A stretch of DNA of 64,000 bases from Geothermobacter ehrlichii (GCF_008124615.1 NZ_VNIB01000002.1:104524-168523); one strand, 5' to 3'. Numbered from the stretch's first letter, positions 51,747-62,297 are shown. A program made the numbers and translations. Notes: a model not told the origin generated them from the letters alone.

Positions 51747-54700
51747 ATGAAGACCATCGTCGACCATCACGGAAATCGTCTGGCCAAGGAAAAGATCGAG
51801 GAGAAGATCGCGACCGCCCTGCTGCTGTTGACCCAGCGGAATCGCGAAAACGCCGACCAGATCAGGAAGATGGCGGAGATTCTGCGTGATCACACCCCAC
51901 TGAGTTTTTTCGTCTCTCCCACCACCGACCGGCTGGCTCACTGGGTCGACTGCTTCTACAACTTTCTGCGCCAGCGACAGGACGCCGTCGCCGTCGCCTT
52001 TCATCCGCACCGCTCCGAACGGCGCGGATTTCTGCTCACCAACTGCCGGGACGTTCCCTTTCTGCTGCATACCGTTCAGCTCTGCCTGACCCGCCTGGGA
52101 GTCCGCTACCAGGTGGTCTGCCATCCCATCATGAGCATCCAGCGGCAGAAGGGAGTGCTGACCGCCCTGGGGCGGGCCGACCGGGGCGAGCTCGAATCCT
52201 TTATCGTCCTCGAGCTGGAGGACGTGTCCGAGGCGCGCCAGACCGAGGTCGTTGATGCGGTCCGGCGGCATCTCGAACTGGTCCTGCTTGTCGACGGCGA
52301 CCGGGACCGGTTGCGGCAGCGGCTGGTCGAGGTGGCGGAATGTGCGGGCAGCAACGGCGCTTTCTGGAACTGGCTCGGCGCCGGGGCCTTTCTGCCGCTC
52401 TCCTACAAGCAGCTCGAGCTGACCGGCGACAGCGAGGATCGGTCGCTGCGGGAAACTCCCGAGCGAAGCTGCGGCCTCCCCTGGAAAGTCGTCCAGTTCG
52501 ATGTCGGCGAGAAGCGCAGGCTGGCCGACCTGCCCGACCGGTTTCGCACCCGGCTGCTGCGGCAGACGCTGGAGGTGGTCGAGGAGAGCGAACGGTCCAG
52601 TCCCCTGTATCGCGACGAGAAGCTGGTCTATATCGGCTTCCGCGAGCACCGGGACGGGATGGAGCTGGAACACGCCTTCCTCGGCCTGTTCGCCCCGGAG
52701 GTCGAGGACGATCCGGCGCTGAATGTCGCCACCCTGAAGGAGCGGCTCGAGGCGGCCCTCGACCGGCTCTGCATTCCGCGCGGCAGTCACGACCATCGCA
52801 AGATCGTCGAGATCTTCAACTCCTTTCCCAAGGTCGAACTCTTCTTCATTTCCGACGATGAGCTGACGCGGCTGGTCCATTCCTTCACCCAGCTCTACCG
52901 GCACGAGAGCGTCCGGGTGGTGCCGGCGCACAGCCTCGCCGTGCGCGGCCTGACGCTGCTGGTGATCATGCCGCGTGTCTTTTACGGGCCGATGACCAGT
53001 CCCCGACTCGACGCGTTTTTGCGGCGCTTTTTCCGCACCGAGCAGATTGAAAGCCGCATCATCCACCTGTCGAAATCCTACCTGAGCCTGCATGTCGGGG
53101 TGCAGACCGGGGCCTTCGATATCCGTTTCGACGAGGAAAAGCTGGAACGGGGGCTGACCCGCATCTGCCGGCCCTGGGAGCTGACGCTGCGCCGGATTCT
53201 CGAGCGGAACGAGACGGCGGAAAAGGCCGAATCCCTCTGGCGACGCTACCGGGAGAGTTTCACTCCGGAATACAAGCATCTCTTCCATCCCCGGTTCGCG
53301 GTGCGCGACATCCGGGCCATGGAGCGCCTGCTGGAGAACGGCCGGGACACCTTCGAGATCTGGGGGCCGGTCAGCGGCCGGGAGGAGATCTACCGGCTGC
53401 AGTTCTACAGCCGACGGCAGAGCTTTCTCAACGAGCTGATGCCCTTTCTCGAAAACCTCGGCCTCAACGTGATCGACGAGGTCGATTTCCGCTTTGTCAT
53501 TGACGGCGCCGAGGTCTTTCTCAAGAGCTTCGCCATCCGGGGCGGCGAAGGGAGTCTGCCACTGTCGCCGCTGCGGCACAAGCTGGTCGCTGCGCTCGAC
53601 GCCCTGCGCGCCGGCGAGGCGGAAAACGACTATCTCAACCGGCTTCTGGTTCTGACCGGGCTCGACTGGAGGGAGATCGACGTCTTTCGCGCCTACCGCA
53701 ACTACTACTTTCAGCTCGGGTCCCGCTACACCAAGCGCCGGGTGGCGTTCGCCCTGATCAGCAACCCGAGGGTTGCGCAGCTGCTCTACCGCTACTTCGA
53801 GGCCCGGTTCCGTCCTGATCCGCAATGGGAGGATCCGGCCGAACGCGAGGAGCAGGTGCTCTCGCCCCTGCGCCTGGAGCTGGTCGAGGCGCTGCAGGGG
53901 GTGCGGGATCCGAACGAGGACGAAATCCTGCGCGTGCTGTTCAACCTGATCGACTCGACCATCAGGACCAACTTCTTCGTGCGCCGCGACGCCGAAGACT
54001 ACTTCATCGCCTTCAAGCTCAGCGCCCTGGGCATCATCGACATGCCGGCGCCGCGCCCCCTGTACGAAACCTACGTGCACAACGCCCGCATGGAGGGAAT
54101 CCACCTGCGCGGCGGCAAGGTCGCGCGCGGCGGCATCCGCTGGTCGGACCGGCCGGATGATTTCCGCACCGAAATTCTCGACCTGATGAAGACCCAGATG
54201 ACCAAGAACGCCCTCATCGTGCCGGTCGGCTCGAAGGGCGGCTTCATCGTCAAGACGCCCTTTTCGACCCGGGAAGAGGGGATGGAGCTTTCGAAACGAG
54301 CCTACCAGACCCTGATGCGCGGTCTGCTCGATCTGAGCGACAATCGGGTCGACGGGCAGATCCGGCGGCCGGAGGGGATTGTCGCCTACGACGGCGACGA
54401 TCCCTACCTGGTGGTCGCCGCCGACAAGGGAACGGCCCACCTGCCGGACACCGCCAACGCCATCAGCGCCGAATACGGTTTCTGGCTCGGTGACGCCTTC
54501 GCCAGCGGCGGTTCCAAGGGCTACGATCACAAGAAGCTCGGCATCACCGCCCGCGGTGCCTGGGAGAGCGTCAAGCGGCACTTCCGCGAGCTGGGCGTCG
54601 ATGTGCAGTCCGAGTCGGTCACCGTGGTTGGCATCGGCGACATGAGCGGCGACGTCTTCGGCAACGGCATGCTCCTGTCCCGCAAGATAAAACTGCTGGC

Positions 54701-56465
54701 CGCCTTCAACCACATGCACATCTTTCTCGACCCCGATCCGGACCCCGAGACGAGCTGGCAGGAGCGCAAGCGGCTGTTCGACATGCCGCGCTCGACCTGG
54801 GAGGACTACGATCCGAAGCTGATTTCCCCCGGCGGCGGGGTCTTTCGCCGCGACGCCAAGGACATCCCCCTGTCGCCGCAGGTCCGCGAGTGGCTGGGCG
54901 TGCGGCACGAGTCGATCGATCCCAACGGCCTGATCCGGCTGCTGCTGGCCGCCGATGTCGATCTGATCTGGAACGGCGGCATCGGCACCTACGTCAAGGC
55001 GAGTTTCGAAAAGCATGTCGACGCCGGCGACCGGGCCAACGATCCGGTACGCATCGACGCCACCGAGTTGCGCGCCCGGGTGGTTGGCGAGGGCGGCAAC
55101 CTCGGCATGACCCAGTTCGCGCGCATTGAGTACGCCCTGCACGGTGGTCGGCTGAACACCGACGCCATCGACAACAGCGGCGGCGTCGACTGCTCGGACC
55201 ACGAGGTCAACCTGAAGATCTTCCTCCATCACCTGATGACCAGTGGCGAGGTGGAGGATCTCGAGGATCGCGACCGCCTGCTGGAGGAGGTGACCGACGA
55301 GGTCTGCCGGCTGGTTCTGCACAACAACTATACCCAGAGCCTCTGCCTCAGCCTCGATCTCGAACGCTGCCGCGAGGATGTCGGCCCCTTCCTCGATCTG
55401 TGCGACCGGCTGGTCGATGTCGGATTGCTGGACAGGGAAGGGGAGAACCTCCCCTCGGCCAAGGTTGTGCATGCCAGGGCTTCGCGGTCCTTTGTCCGCC
55501 CCGAGCTCTCCAAGCTGCTCGCCTACGCCAAGATGCAGCTCTACCAGAACCTGCTGGAGAGCGACCTGGTGCAGACCGACCTCGCCTTCGAGGATCTGGC
55601 GAGCTATTTTCCGCAGCAGGTGCGCAAGCGGTTCGGCCGCAAACTGGCGGGGCATCCCCTGGCGCGGGAGATCGTCGCCACGGTCATGACCAACCGGATC
55701 ATCGACCAGGCCGGTTGCGCCTTCTGCGACCGTCTGGCGCGGGCGACGGGCTCGTCCCTCACGGCGGTGGCCGGCGCCTACCTCTTCGCCGACCGGCTGT
55801 TCGACGCCTCCTCCCTGCGCCTGCACGTCTACCAGCAGGACAACCGGATGCCGGCGGAGCAGCAGCACCGGCTGCTGCGGCTGATCGAGGATGCTCTGGC
55901 CCGCTTCTGCCAGCGGGCGCTCGTTTCGGGGTTCGACCTGCCGTACCGGAAGAAGCAGGTCAGGGAGCTGAAAAAGGAATTCGACAGCTACCTGCAGCAG
56001 GTCGCGGACACCCCGCAGGCGGAAACGGACCTTTTCGCGGGCCTGCCCGACGAGGTGGCGGCCGCCTTCGCCCGGCTGCTTCGTGTCGACCACTTTTTGC
56101 CGGCGGTCGTGCTGGCCCGCGGCGTCGGTCGCCAGGTCGCCGACGTCCTGCCCGTCTATCTGGAGCTCTATCGCCGGCTCGATCTCGATTCGCTGCTGTC
56201 GATGCTCGACCGGATGGCGGTCAGGGATCGCTGGGACCGCCTGGCCCGCGAAACGCTGCGGGCGGAGTTTGTCACCCTGGGCACCGAGCTGGCGGCGCGG
56301 GTCTTCACCGAGGCGGGCGGCGATATCGACCGCTACCTGTCGCCGCGCCGGACCCTGCTGCAGGTCTATCGCGGCCAGCGCAAGCGCCTGGGCGAGTCGC
56401 TGCCGGACAACCTGCATCCGCTGATGGTGCTCGCCGGCAGTCTCGGTCGGCTGCTGCAGGGCTGA
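51747..56465 (+). CDS. gdhB: NAD-specific glutamate dehydrogenase, large (about 180 kDa) type
   Basis: The 1572-residue protein belongs to the very large L-glutamate dehydrogenase class, which oxidises glutamate to 2-oxoglutarate and ammonia with NAD. The catalytic core lies at about 770-1150: GGKVARGGIRWSDRPDDFRTEI, TQMTKNALIVPVGSKGGFIVK, AADKGTAHLPDTANAISAEYGFWLGDAFASGGS and VVGIGDMSGDVFGNGML with the NAD-binding glycines. The long N-terminal regulatory (ACT-like) and C-terminal helical regions are those of the family, and the length is only slightly below the usual 1600. A 1728-codon open frame on the opposite strand is a codon-bias artefact. Confidence 0.95.
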   Translation: MKTIVDHHGNRLAKEKIEEKIATALLLLTQRNRENADQIRKMAEILRDHTPLSFFVSPTTDRLAHWVDCFYNFLRQRQDAVAVAFHPHRSERRGFLLTNCRDVPFLLHTVQLCLTRLGVRYQVVCHPIMSIQRQKGVLTALGRADRGELESFIVLELEDVSEARQTEVVDAVRRHLELVLLVDGDRDRLRQRLVEVAECAGSNGAFWNWLGAGAFLPLSYKQLELTGDSEDRSLRETPERSCGLPWKVVQFDVGEKRRLADLPDRFRTRLLRQTLEVVEESERSSPLYRDEKLVYIGFREHRDGMELEHAFLGLFAPEVEDDPALNVATLKERLEAALDRLCIPRGSHDHRKIVEIFNSFPKVELFFISDDELTRLVHSFTQLYRHESVRVVPAHSLAVRGLTLLVIMPRVFYGPMTSPRLDAFLRRFFRTEQIESRIIHLSKSYLSLHVGVQTGAFDIRFDEEKLERGLTRICRPWELTLRRILERNETAEKAESLWRRYRESFTPEYKHLFHPRFAVRDIRAMERLLENGRDTFEIWGPVSGREEIYRLQFYSRRQSFLNELMPFLENLGLNVIDEVDFRFVIDGAEVFLKSFAIRGGEGSLPLSPLRHKLVAALDALRAGEAENDYLNRLLVLTGLDWREIDVFRAYRNYYFQLGSRYTKRRVAFALISNPRVAQLLYRYFEARFRPDPQWEDPAEREEQVLSPLRLELVEALQGVRDPNEDEILRVLFNLIDSTIRTNFFVRRDAEDYFIAFKLSALGIIDMPAPRPLYETYVHNARMEGIHLRGGKVARGGIRWSDRPDDFRTEILDLMKTQMTKNALIVPVGSKGGFIVKTPFSTREEGMELSKRAYQTLMRGLLDLSDNRVDGQIRRPEGIVAYDGDDPYLVVAADKGTAHLPDTANAISAEYGFWLGDAFASGGSKGYDHKKLGITARGAWESVKRHFRELGVDVQSESVTVVGIGDMSGDVFGNGMLLSRKIKLLAAFNHMHIFLDPDPDPETSWQERKRLFDMPRSTWEDYDPKLISPGGGVFRRDAKDIPLSPQVREWLGVRHESIDPNGLIRLLLAADVDLIWNGGIGTYVKASFEKHVDAGDRANDPVRIDATELRARVVGEGGNLGMTQFARIEYALHGGRLNTDAIDNSGGVDCSDHEVNLKIFLHHLMTSGEVEDLEDRDRLLEEVTDEVCRLVLHNNYTQSLCLSLDLERCREDVGPFLDLCDRLVDVGLLDREGENLPSAKVVHARASRSFVRPELSKLLAYAKMQLYQNLLESDLVQTDLAFEDLASYFPQQVRKRFGRKLAGHPLAREIVATVMTNRIIDQAGCAFCDRLARATGSSLTAVAGAYLFADRLFDASSLRLHVYQQDNRMPAEQQHRLLRLIEDALARFCQRALVSGFDLPYRKKQVRELKKEFDSYLQQVADTPQAETDLFAGLPDEVAAAFARLLRVDHFLPAVVLARGVGRQVADVLPVYLELYRRLDLDSLLSMLDRMAVRDRWDRLARETLRAEFVTLGTELAARVFTEAGGDIDRYLSPRRTLLQVYRGQRKRLGESLPDNLHPLMVLAGSLGRLLQG

Positions 56466-56546
56466 AGACGTCCGGGGTCTGGCGGCGACCGGGCGGCAAA
56501 GGCTTCACCCGGTGCGAAAACGGAATCGAAAGGAATGGCTTGCATC

Positions 56547-57131
56547 ATGATGAAAAAGAGAAAACTCGGTCCCTGCGTCACCTTCTTTCCGCAACCGACG
56601 ACACTGGTCACTTCGGTCGACACCGCAGGAAAGGTCAACCTGATGACCGCGTCCTGGGCCGGTATCGTCAGCAAGACGCCGCCGACCATGGCGATTTCCC
56701 TCAACCGTTCGCGGCTGACTTACGAGCAGATCCGGCAGACCGGCTGTTTCGTCGTCAACATGGTGCCCGTCTCGCTGGCGGTGGCCGCCGATTTCTGCGG
56801 CATCCGTTCCGGCCGCGACCGGGACAAGGCCGTGGTCACCGGGCTGACCCTGGTGCCGGCCGAACAGGTGGCGGCGCCGCTGGTCGGAGAGTGCCCGCTC
56901 AATGTCGAATGCCGCCTGGTCCGGGAGGTCGAGCTGGGCGATTACCGGCTGATGCTCGGTGAAATCGTGCAGATCCACGCCGCCGAGCAGGCCTTCGCCG
57001 AGGACGGCGGCATGTCCGTCGCCGCTTTCGATCCCCTGGTCTATCTCGGCGGCATCCGCGAATACTGGTCGCTTGGCGGGCATGTCGCCGACGCCTATCG
57101 TGACGGACTCAGGCTGGAGGACGGAAAGTGA
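56547..57131 (+). CDS. Flavin reductase-like (DIM6/NTAB) protein
   Basis: From ATG 56547 this is 194 residues; ATG 56535 and 56550 are also possible, as AAAGGA lies at 56530. The FMN-binding split-barrel motif is present: TFFPQPTTLVTSVDTAGKVNLMTASWAGIVSKTPPTMAISL and FVVNMVPVSLAVAADFCG. Family members reduce free flavin or bind FMN as redox proteins; the electron partner is unknown. It sits alone between gdhB and the pantothenate genes. Confidence 0.85.
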   Translation: MMKKRKLGPCVTFFPQPTTLVTSVDTAGKVNLMTASWAGIVSKTPPTMAISLNRSRLTYEQIRQTGCFVVNMVPVSLAVAADFCGIRSGRDRDKAVVTGLTLVPAEQVAAPLVGECPLNVECRLVREVELGDYRLMLGEIVQIHAAEQAFAEDGGMSVAAFDPLVYLGGIREYWSLGGHVADAYRDGLRLEDGK

Positions 57132-57434
57132 AATTTTTGCCGCCAGCGGCCGGCAATTTATGCTGGACCTGCCGGGGGGGGTATGGTATACGCTAAAACG
57201 CTTTTTTAATTCCGGAACGGCGGCACCGCCGGACCGGGGAACAGCTCCGCAACAGGCCCGGAACGCGAACCGGAGTCGACCATGTTGCGGGGTTGTTCTG
57301 TGTGGGCATACCGCCTGGATCTTCGGACCGGGACGGAAGGCGATCGCCATGGTATCCGCGCCTTGCGTGGAAGAGCGACCTGCGTCTTTCGGCCCGCCCG
57401 ATCGGCGCAGTTTTCATTTATGGAGTCGCAAACG
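57132..57434. other. Intergenic region before panB
   Basis: About 300 bases without a gene. A possible promoter is TGGACC (57164-57169), a 17-base spacer and TATACG (57187-57192), each 4 of 6 to consensus. A run of eight G (57174-57181) lies in the spacer. An in-frame upstream extension of panB (from 57282) crosses this area but has no ribosome binding site. No hairpin terminator for the flavin reductase gene is evident. Confidence 0.35.
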
Positions 57435-58238
57435 ATGGGAAAGAAGAAAACCATTCTCGATCTGCAACGCATGAAGGATGCCGGCGAAAAGATCGCCGTT
57501 CTGACCGCCTACGACTATCCCTTCGCCCGGCTGATGGACGACGAGGGGATCGATGTCATCCTGGTCGGCGATTCCGTCGGCTCGGTTGTTTCCGGTTATG
57601 ACAACACCCTGCCGGTCACCATGGACGAAATGGTCTATCACACCCGTGCCGTGGTGCGCGGCGTCGCTTCGGCGATGGTGGTGGCCGACATGCCCTTCCT
57701 TTCGTACCAGGTCGATCTGGCCGAGGCCCGGCGCAACGCCGGTCGCCTGATCAAGGAAGGGGGCGCCCAGGCGGTCAAGCTGGAAGGGGGGACGAACATG
57801 GCGGAAACCATCCGCGCCCTGGTCGACATCGATATTCCGGTGGTCGGGCACATCGGCCTGACCCCCCAGTCGGTGCACCGCATGGGCGGATACAAGGTGC
57901 AGGGCCGCCAGGAAGCCCAGGCCGAACAGCTGCTGGCCGACGCCCGCGCCGTGGAGCAGGCCGGCGCCTGCGCCATCGTCCTCGAGGCCATTCCCGCGTC
58001 CCTGGCCTCCCGCATCACCCGCGAGCTGTCCATTCCCACCATCGGCATCGGCGCCGGTCCCGACTGCGACGGACAGGTGCTGGTGATTCATGATATCCTC
58101 GGCCTGTGCGAAAAATATTCGCCCAAGTTCGTCAAGCGCTATGCCGACGCCGCCGGCGTGATCCGCGGCGGCATTCGCGACTACATCGACGAGGTGAAGA
58201 AGGGGGCTTTCCCCACCGAGGAGCACAGTTTCAAATGA
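57435..58238 (+). CDS. panB: 3-methyl-2-oxobutanoate hydroxymethyltransferase
   Basis: The 267-residue TIM-barrel enzyme makes ketopantoate from 2-oxoisovalerate and methylene-tetrahydrofolate, the first pantothenate-pathway step. Marks are [45 protein letters not shown] with the metal-binding Asp, [27 protein letters not shown] and [19 protein letters not shown] chose ATG 57435 ([11 protein letters not shown]), with GGAG nine bases upstream; an ATG at 57420 is also possible. It is followed by panC. Confidence 0.95.
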   Translation: MGKKKTILDLQRMKDAGEKIAVLTAYDYPFARLMDDEGIDVILVGDSVGSVVSGYDNTLPVTMDEMVYHTRAVVRGVASAMVVADMPFLSYQVDLAEARRNAGRLIKEGGAQAVKLEGGTNMAETIRALVDIDIPVVGHIGLTPQSVHRMGGYKVQGRQEAQAEQLLADARAVEQAGACAIVLEAIPASLASRITRELSIPTIGIGAGPDCDGQVLVIHDILGLCEKYSPKFVKRYADAAGVIRGGIRDYIDEVKKGAFPTEEHSFK

Positions 58239-58336
58239 TTCCAGGTGCCAGGCACCGGGCGTTAGGCGTTGGGCAGCAGCGTCTTTCGCATCTGGTTTTG
58301 TCCGGGGCCTGGAGCCTGATGCCACGATCCTGAGTT
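58239..58336. repeat. Intergenic repeat-like sequence between panB and panC
   Basis: The 98 bases contain the near-palindrome GGTGCCAGGCACC (58245-58257) and reiterated GGCGTT and CCTGGAGCCTG strings. The word GGTGCCAGG recurs inverted just upstream of tmRNA at about 63330. It may belong to the same degenerate intergenic repeat family. Confidence 0.3.
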
Positions 58337-59191
58337 ATGCAAATCATCCGTTCCGTTCAACAGATGCAACAGCGCTGCCTGACGGCCCGCCAGGCCGGAA
58401 AGCGCATCGCCTTTGTTCCGACCATGGGCTGGCTGCACGAGGGGCACCTGTCGCTGCTGCGCGAGGGGCGCAGGCGGGGCGACCTGCTGGTCCTTTCCAT
58501 CTTCGTCAATCCGACCCAGTTCGGCCAGAACGAGGATTTTGACAGCTATCCGCGCGATCTCGAGCGGGATGCGGCCCTGGCGCGCGACGTCGGTGTCGAC
58601 CTGATCTTCGCTCCCGAGGCGGCTGACATGTATCCGCGCGGCTACCAGACCTTTGTCGATGTCGAGGGGGCCATGACCTCGGTTCTGTGCGGCGCCAGCC
58701 GTCCGGGTCATTTTCGCGGCGTAACCACCGTGGTGACCAAGCTGTTCACCATCGTCCAGCCGCATGTCGCCCTGTTCGGCCAGAAGGACTTTCAGCAGCT
58801 GGCCGTCATCCGGCGCATGACAGCCGATCTGAACCTGCCGGTCGAGATCGTCGGCATGCCGATTGTGCGCGAACCGGACGGGCTGGCCATGAGCTCGCGC
58901 AATGTCTACCTCACCGACGAACAGCGCCGTCAGGCCCTGGTCCTCTATCGCGCCCTGTGCGAGGCGCGGCGGCTGGTGGCTGGCGGCCGGACGGACTCTG
59001 CCGGGATTGTCGAAAGCCTGCGGGCGATGATCGAGGCCGAGCCGGAAACCCGTATCGACTATGTTGAGATCTGCCATCAGGCGACGCTCGAACGGCAACG
59101 GACCGTCGATGCCGATTCCGTTCTGTTGCTGGCGGTTTTTGTCGGCAAGACGCGTCTGATCGACAACGGCTATCTTCTGCCGACGGACTGA
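58337..59191 (+). CDS. panC: Pantoate-beta-alanine ligase
   Basis: The 284-residue adenylate-forming enzyme condenses pantoate with beta-alanine. It shows [22 protein letters not shown] (HIGH-like), [52 protein letters not shown] and the KMSKS-like AMSSRNVYL. Length is normal. It lies between panB and a PLP-dependent decarboxylase that could supply its beta-alanine. Confidence 0.96.
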   Translation: MQIIRSVQQMQQRCLTARQAGKRIAFVPTMGWLHEGHLSLLREGRRRGDLLVLSIFVNPTQFGQNEDFDSYPRDLERDAALARDVGVDLIFAPEAADMYPRGYQTFVDVEGAMTSVLCGASRPGHFRGVTTVVTKLFTIVQPHVALFGQKDFQQLAVIRRMTADLNLPVEIVGMPIVREPDGLAMSSRNVYLTDEQRRQALVLYRALCEARRLVAGGRTDSAGIVESLRAMIEAEPETRIDYVEICHQATLERQRTVDADSVLLLAVFVGKTRLIDNGYLLPTD

Positions 59192-59225
59192 ACGGACGGA
59201 CGGCGGACAGACACAGGTTTTCGTC

Positions 59226-60881
59226 ATGACACCGAAAGAGGCCGCCAAGGCCAACCTGGAAAATCTCTACCGCATCTTCACCATCCCCGAGGCTCCCGAC
59301 TCGACCCTGGGGGCCATCGACCAGGCCATCACCCGCGATGTCGCCGGTTTTCTGCAGGCGCACATCGTCGCCCTGGAGCGGAGCCTGGAGGATATCGAAA
59401 AGGACTTCGCCGATCCGGAAATTCCCGAGGAACCGGCCTACGTCTCCGACTACACCGAGTTCATCAAGGAGAAGCTGGTCGCCCATTCGGTGCACACGGC
59501 GGCGCCCGGGTTTGTCGGGCACATGACCTCGGCCCTGCCGTACTTCATGCTGCCGCTGTCGCGCATCATGACGGCGCTGAACCAGAACCTGGTCAAGGTC
59601 GAAACCTCGAAGGCGTTCACGCCCATGGAGCGGCAGGTGCTGGCCATGCTGCACCGGCTGGTCTATGCCCGGGATGACGATTTCTATCGGCGCTGGATGC
59701 ACGACAGCACCCACGCCCTCGGCGCCTTTTGCTCCGGCGGAACCATCGCCAACATCACCGCCCTGTGGACGGCTCGGAACATCCTTTGCGCGCCGTCGGG
59801 CGACTTTCGGGGGATCGCTCGCGAGGGCTATCTGCGTGCCCTGGAGCATCTCGGCTGCCGGGGACTTGCGGTGCTGGTTTCCCGGCGTGGACACTATTCG
59901 CTGGGCAAGGCGGTCGACCTGATCGGGCTGGGGCGCGACAACCTCGTCCGGGTCGAAACCGACGACAACAACCGCATGGATCCGGCGGCCCTGTGCAGCG
60001 AACTGGCGCGCCTGCGCGACGAGGGCATCCGGCCGCTGGCCATTGTCGGCATCGCCGGTACCACCGAAACCGGCAATGTCGATCCTCTCGACGAACTGGC
60101 CGACATCGCGGTCGAACAGGGTTGTCATTTTCATGTCGACGCCGCCTGGGGCGGTCCGACCCTCTTCTCCGAGCGGCACCGGCATCTTCTGCGCGGCATC
60201 GAGCGCGCCGATTCGGTGACTCTTGACGCCCACAAGCAGCTCTACGTGCCGATGGGAGCGGGGATGGTGCTGTTCCGTGATCCGGCGGCGCTGCGCGCCA
60301 TCGAGCATCACGCCGCCTACATCCTGCGGCAGGGTTCCAAGGACCTGGGCAGCCATACCCTCGAAGGCTCGCGTCCCGGCAAGGCGATGCTGGTGCATGC
60401 CGGGTTGTCGATCATGGGCCGCAAGGGGTACGAACTGCTCATCGATCTCGGCATCGAGCGGGCCCGGCTCTTTGCCGGCAAGGTGCGGCGGCATCCGGAT
60501 TTCGAGCTGATGACCGAGCCGGAGCTGAACATCCTGACCTATCGCTACGTTCCGGCCTGGGCGCAAGCGGCGATGGCCAGGGCCGATGCCGAAACGTGCA
60601 GGCAGGCCAATGCCGTTCTCGACCGGATCACCCGGCTGATCCAGAAGGAACAGCGGGAGGCGGGCAAGACCTTCGTCTCCCGGACCACCCTGCAGTCGGC
60701 CCGCTACGAGCGGCAGTCGCTGACCGTCTTTCGGGTCGTTCTCGCCAACCCGCTGACCACCGAGGAGATCATCGACGCCATCCTTCAGGAACAGTGCCGG
60801 ATTGCCGGCCGCGAAGAAATCCGGCAGCTGCTGGCGTACCTGGCGCAGATTCTCGGTGCCGATCCGTCGCCGCGTCCCTGA
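59226..60881 (+). CDS. panP: PLP-dependent decarboxylase, probable aspartate 1-decarboxylase
   Basis: The 551-residue group II decarboxylase has the PLP-lysine motif SVTLDAHKQLYVPMGAG (Lys at about 336), HVDAAWGGPTLFSERH and FVGHMTSALPYF. Its N-terminus (AAKANLENLYRIFTIPEAPDSTLG) resembles the PanP group, which replaces the pyruvoyl enzyme PanD by decarboxylating aspartate to beta-alanine. Directly following panB and panC, this assignment is attractive. Glutamate decarboxylase is the main alternative. No panD is present in the window. Confidence 0.75.
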   Translation: MTPKEAAKANLENLYRIFTIPEAPDSTLGAIDQAITRDVAGFLQAHIVALERSLEDIEKDFADPEIPEEPAYVSDYTEFIKEKLVAHSVHTAAPGFVGHMTSALPYFMLPLSRIMTALNQNLVKVETSKAFTPMERQVLAMLHRLVYARDDDFYRRWMHDSTHALGAFCSGGTIANITALWTARNILCAPSGDFRGIAREGYLRALEHLGCRGLAVLVSRRGHYSLGKAVDLIGLGRDNLVRVETDDNNRMDPAALCSELARLRDEGIRPLAIVGIAGTTETGNVDPLDELADIAVEQGCHFHVDAAWGGPTLFSERHRHLLRGIERADSVTLDAHKQLYVPMGAGMVLFRDPAALRAIEHHAAYILRQGSKDLGSHTLEGSRPGKAMLVHAGLSIMGRKGYELLIDLGIERARLFAGKVRRHPDFELMTEPELNILTYRYVPAWAQAAMARADAETCRQANAVLDRITRLIQKEQREAGKTFVSRTTLQSARYERQSLTVFRVVLANPLTTEEIIDAILQEQCRIAGREEIRQLLAYLAQILGADPSPRP

Positions 60882-60896
60882 AGCCGGAGACAGACC

Positions 60897-62174
60897 GTGG
60901 CGCACATCTACACCGCCCGATACCTGGTTCCCGTCGCTTCCCCTCCTGTCGAGGGCGGCGCCCTGCTGGTCGAGGGGGAGCGGATTGCCGCCGTCGGTCG
61001 GTTCGACGAGATCGTGGCCCAAACCGCCGGTGCCGAGGTGGTCGACTTCGGGGAGAGCGTTCTGCTGCCGCCCATGGCCAATGCCCACACCCACCTCGAG
61101 CTGACCGACCTGCCAGTCTGGATGGAGGCGGGCGAGGGACATCTGCCGGAGGGCGGCTTCGTCGACTGGCTGCTGCGGGTCATCATCGTCAAGCGGCAGC
61201 AGCCGGCCGATGTTTTCCCGACTTCGATTCGCCGCGGTCTTGACCTGTGTCTGGAGGCAGGGACCGGCGTGATCGGCGACATCCTGTCGGTCACTTCCGC
61301 CGTCGACGCCTACCTGCACACGCCGCTTCTGGGGACGGTTTTCGCCGAACTTCTCGGGCAGGAGCCGCAACTTTTCCGGCAGCAGCTCGAGCGGACTTCG
61401 TCTTTTCTGGCGCGGCGGCCGGCGCAGCACCTGAATACCGGCCTTTCGCCCCATTCGCCCTACACCCTCGGTTGCCGGACTCTCGAACTGGCGGCCGACA
61501 GCATTGCGCAGCACGGCTGTCCGGCCAGCATTCACGCCGCCGAGTCCGCAGCCGAGAGCCGGCTGGTTCGCAGCGGCGATGGCGAGCTGGCCGAGCGGAT
61601 CTATCCCCTGGCCGGCTGGGAAGACTATCTCGATGGCGGCTGCGGACTGTCCGTGATCGCCTGGCTCGAGTCGTGCGGCCTGTTGCGGCCGGGACTGCTG
61701 CTGGTGCACGGGGTTCAGGTCGACAAGGAGGATGTGGCGCGAATCCGCCGGCACGGCTGCGGCGTTGTCCTCTGCCCCCGCTCCAACGAGCGGCTCGGCG
61801 TCGGACGGGCGCCGGTCGACCTCTACCGTCAGGCGGGGATTCCCCTCGCTTTGGGCACCGACAGCCTCGCTTCCTGCGACAGTCTTTCCGTCTGGGACGA
61901 AATGGCCGCCACCGCCCGTATCTATGGACGCGAACTGGCTCCCGCCGAGATTCTCCACATGGCTACCGCCGGCGGCGCCGGAATGCTCGGACTGGACCGG
62001 GTTGCGGGAACTCTCGAGCCGGGGAAGGGGGCGCACTTCCAGGTGGTTGCGGCGCCCGATGGCACGGGGAGCCGCGACCTGGTCGCGGCTCTGGTCTGCG
62101 ATGGCGAGCGGGTACGGGTGCGCCAGCTCTATCTGCATGGCAAGGCGAGACTGCAGCCGGAAAGCGACGCCTGA
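60897..62174 (+). CDS. Amidohydrolase of the cytosine deaminase/TRZ-ATZ family
   Basis: The 425-residue product starts at GTG 60897. It has the TIM-barrel metal ligands in ANAHTHLELTDL, SIHAAESAAES, LLVHGVQVDKED and LALGTDSLASCD, the pattern of TrzN/AtzA and related aminohydrolases that deaminate purine- or triazine-like rings. Aminodeoxyfutalosine deaminase of menaquinone synthesis is one candidate in this phylum, but no mqn genes are nearby. It starts 15 bases after panP. Confidence 0.82.
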   Translation: MAHIYTARYLVPVASPPVEGGALLVEGERIAAVGRFDEIVAQTAGAEVVDFGESVLLPPMANAHTHLELTDLPVWMEAGEGHLPEGGFVDWLLRVIIVKRQQPADVFPTSIRRGLDLCLEAGTGVIGDILSVTSAVDAYLHTPLLGTVFAELLGQEPQLFRQQLERTSSFLARRPAQHLNTGLSPHSPYTLGCRTLELAADSIAQHGCPASIHAAESAAESRLVRSGDGELAERIYPLAGWEDYLDGGCGLSVIAWLESCGLLRPGLLLVHGVQVDKEDVARIRRHGCGVVLCPRSNERLGVGRAPVDLYRQAGIPLALGTDSLASCDSLSVWDEMAATARIYGRELAPAEILHMATAGGAGMLGLDRVAGTLEPGKGAHFQVVAAPDGTGSRDLVAALVCDGERVRVRQLYLHGKARLQPESDA

Positions 62175-62297
62175 CGAAGCGTGATTCCACGCGGGCTGCC
62201 GTGATTCCCTGTCGTGGGTGCCTCTTTTTCCTCCACATCGGCAATGTTTCGGTTATAATGCCGTCCGCCCCGGATGCCGGGGAAGGGAAGGGCAAAG

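Noticed and set aside
51231..56417. A 1728-codon open frame antisense to glutamate dehydrogenase
   Set aside because: It mirrors the high-GC codon bias of the real gene, has no recognisable domain, and overlaps a clearly conserved enzyme over its whole length.
58911..62138. A 1075-codon antisense frame across panC, the decarboxylase and the amidohydrolase
   Set aside because: It covers three conserved genes on the opposite strand and shows no family motif.
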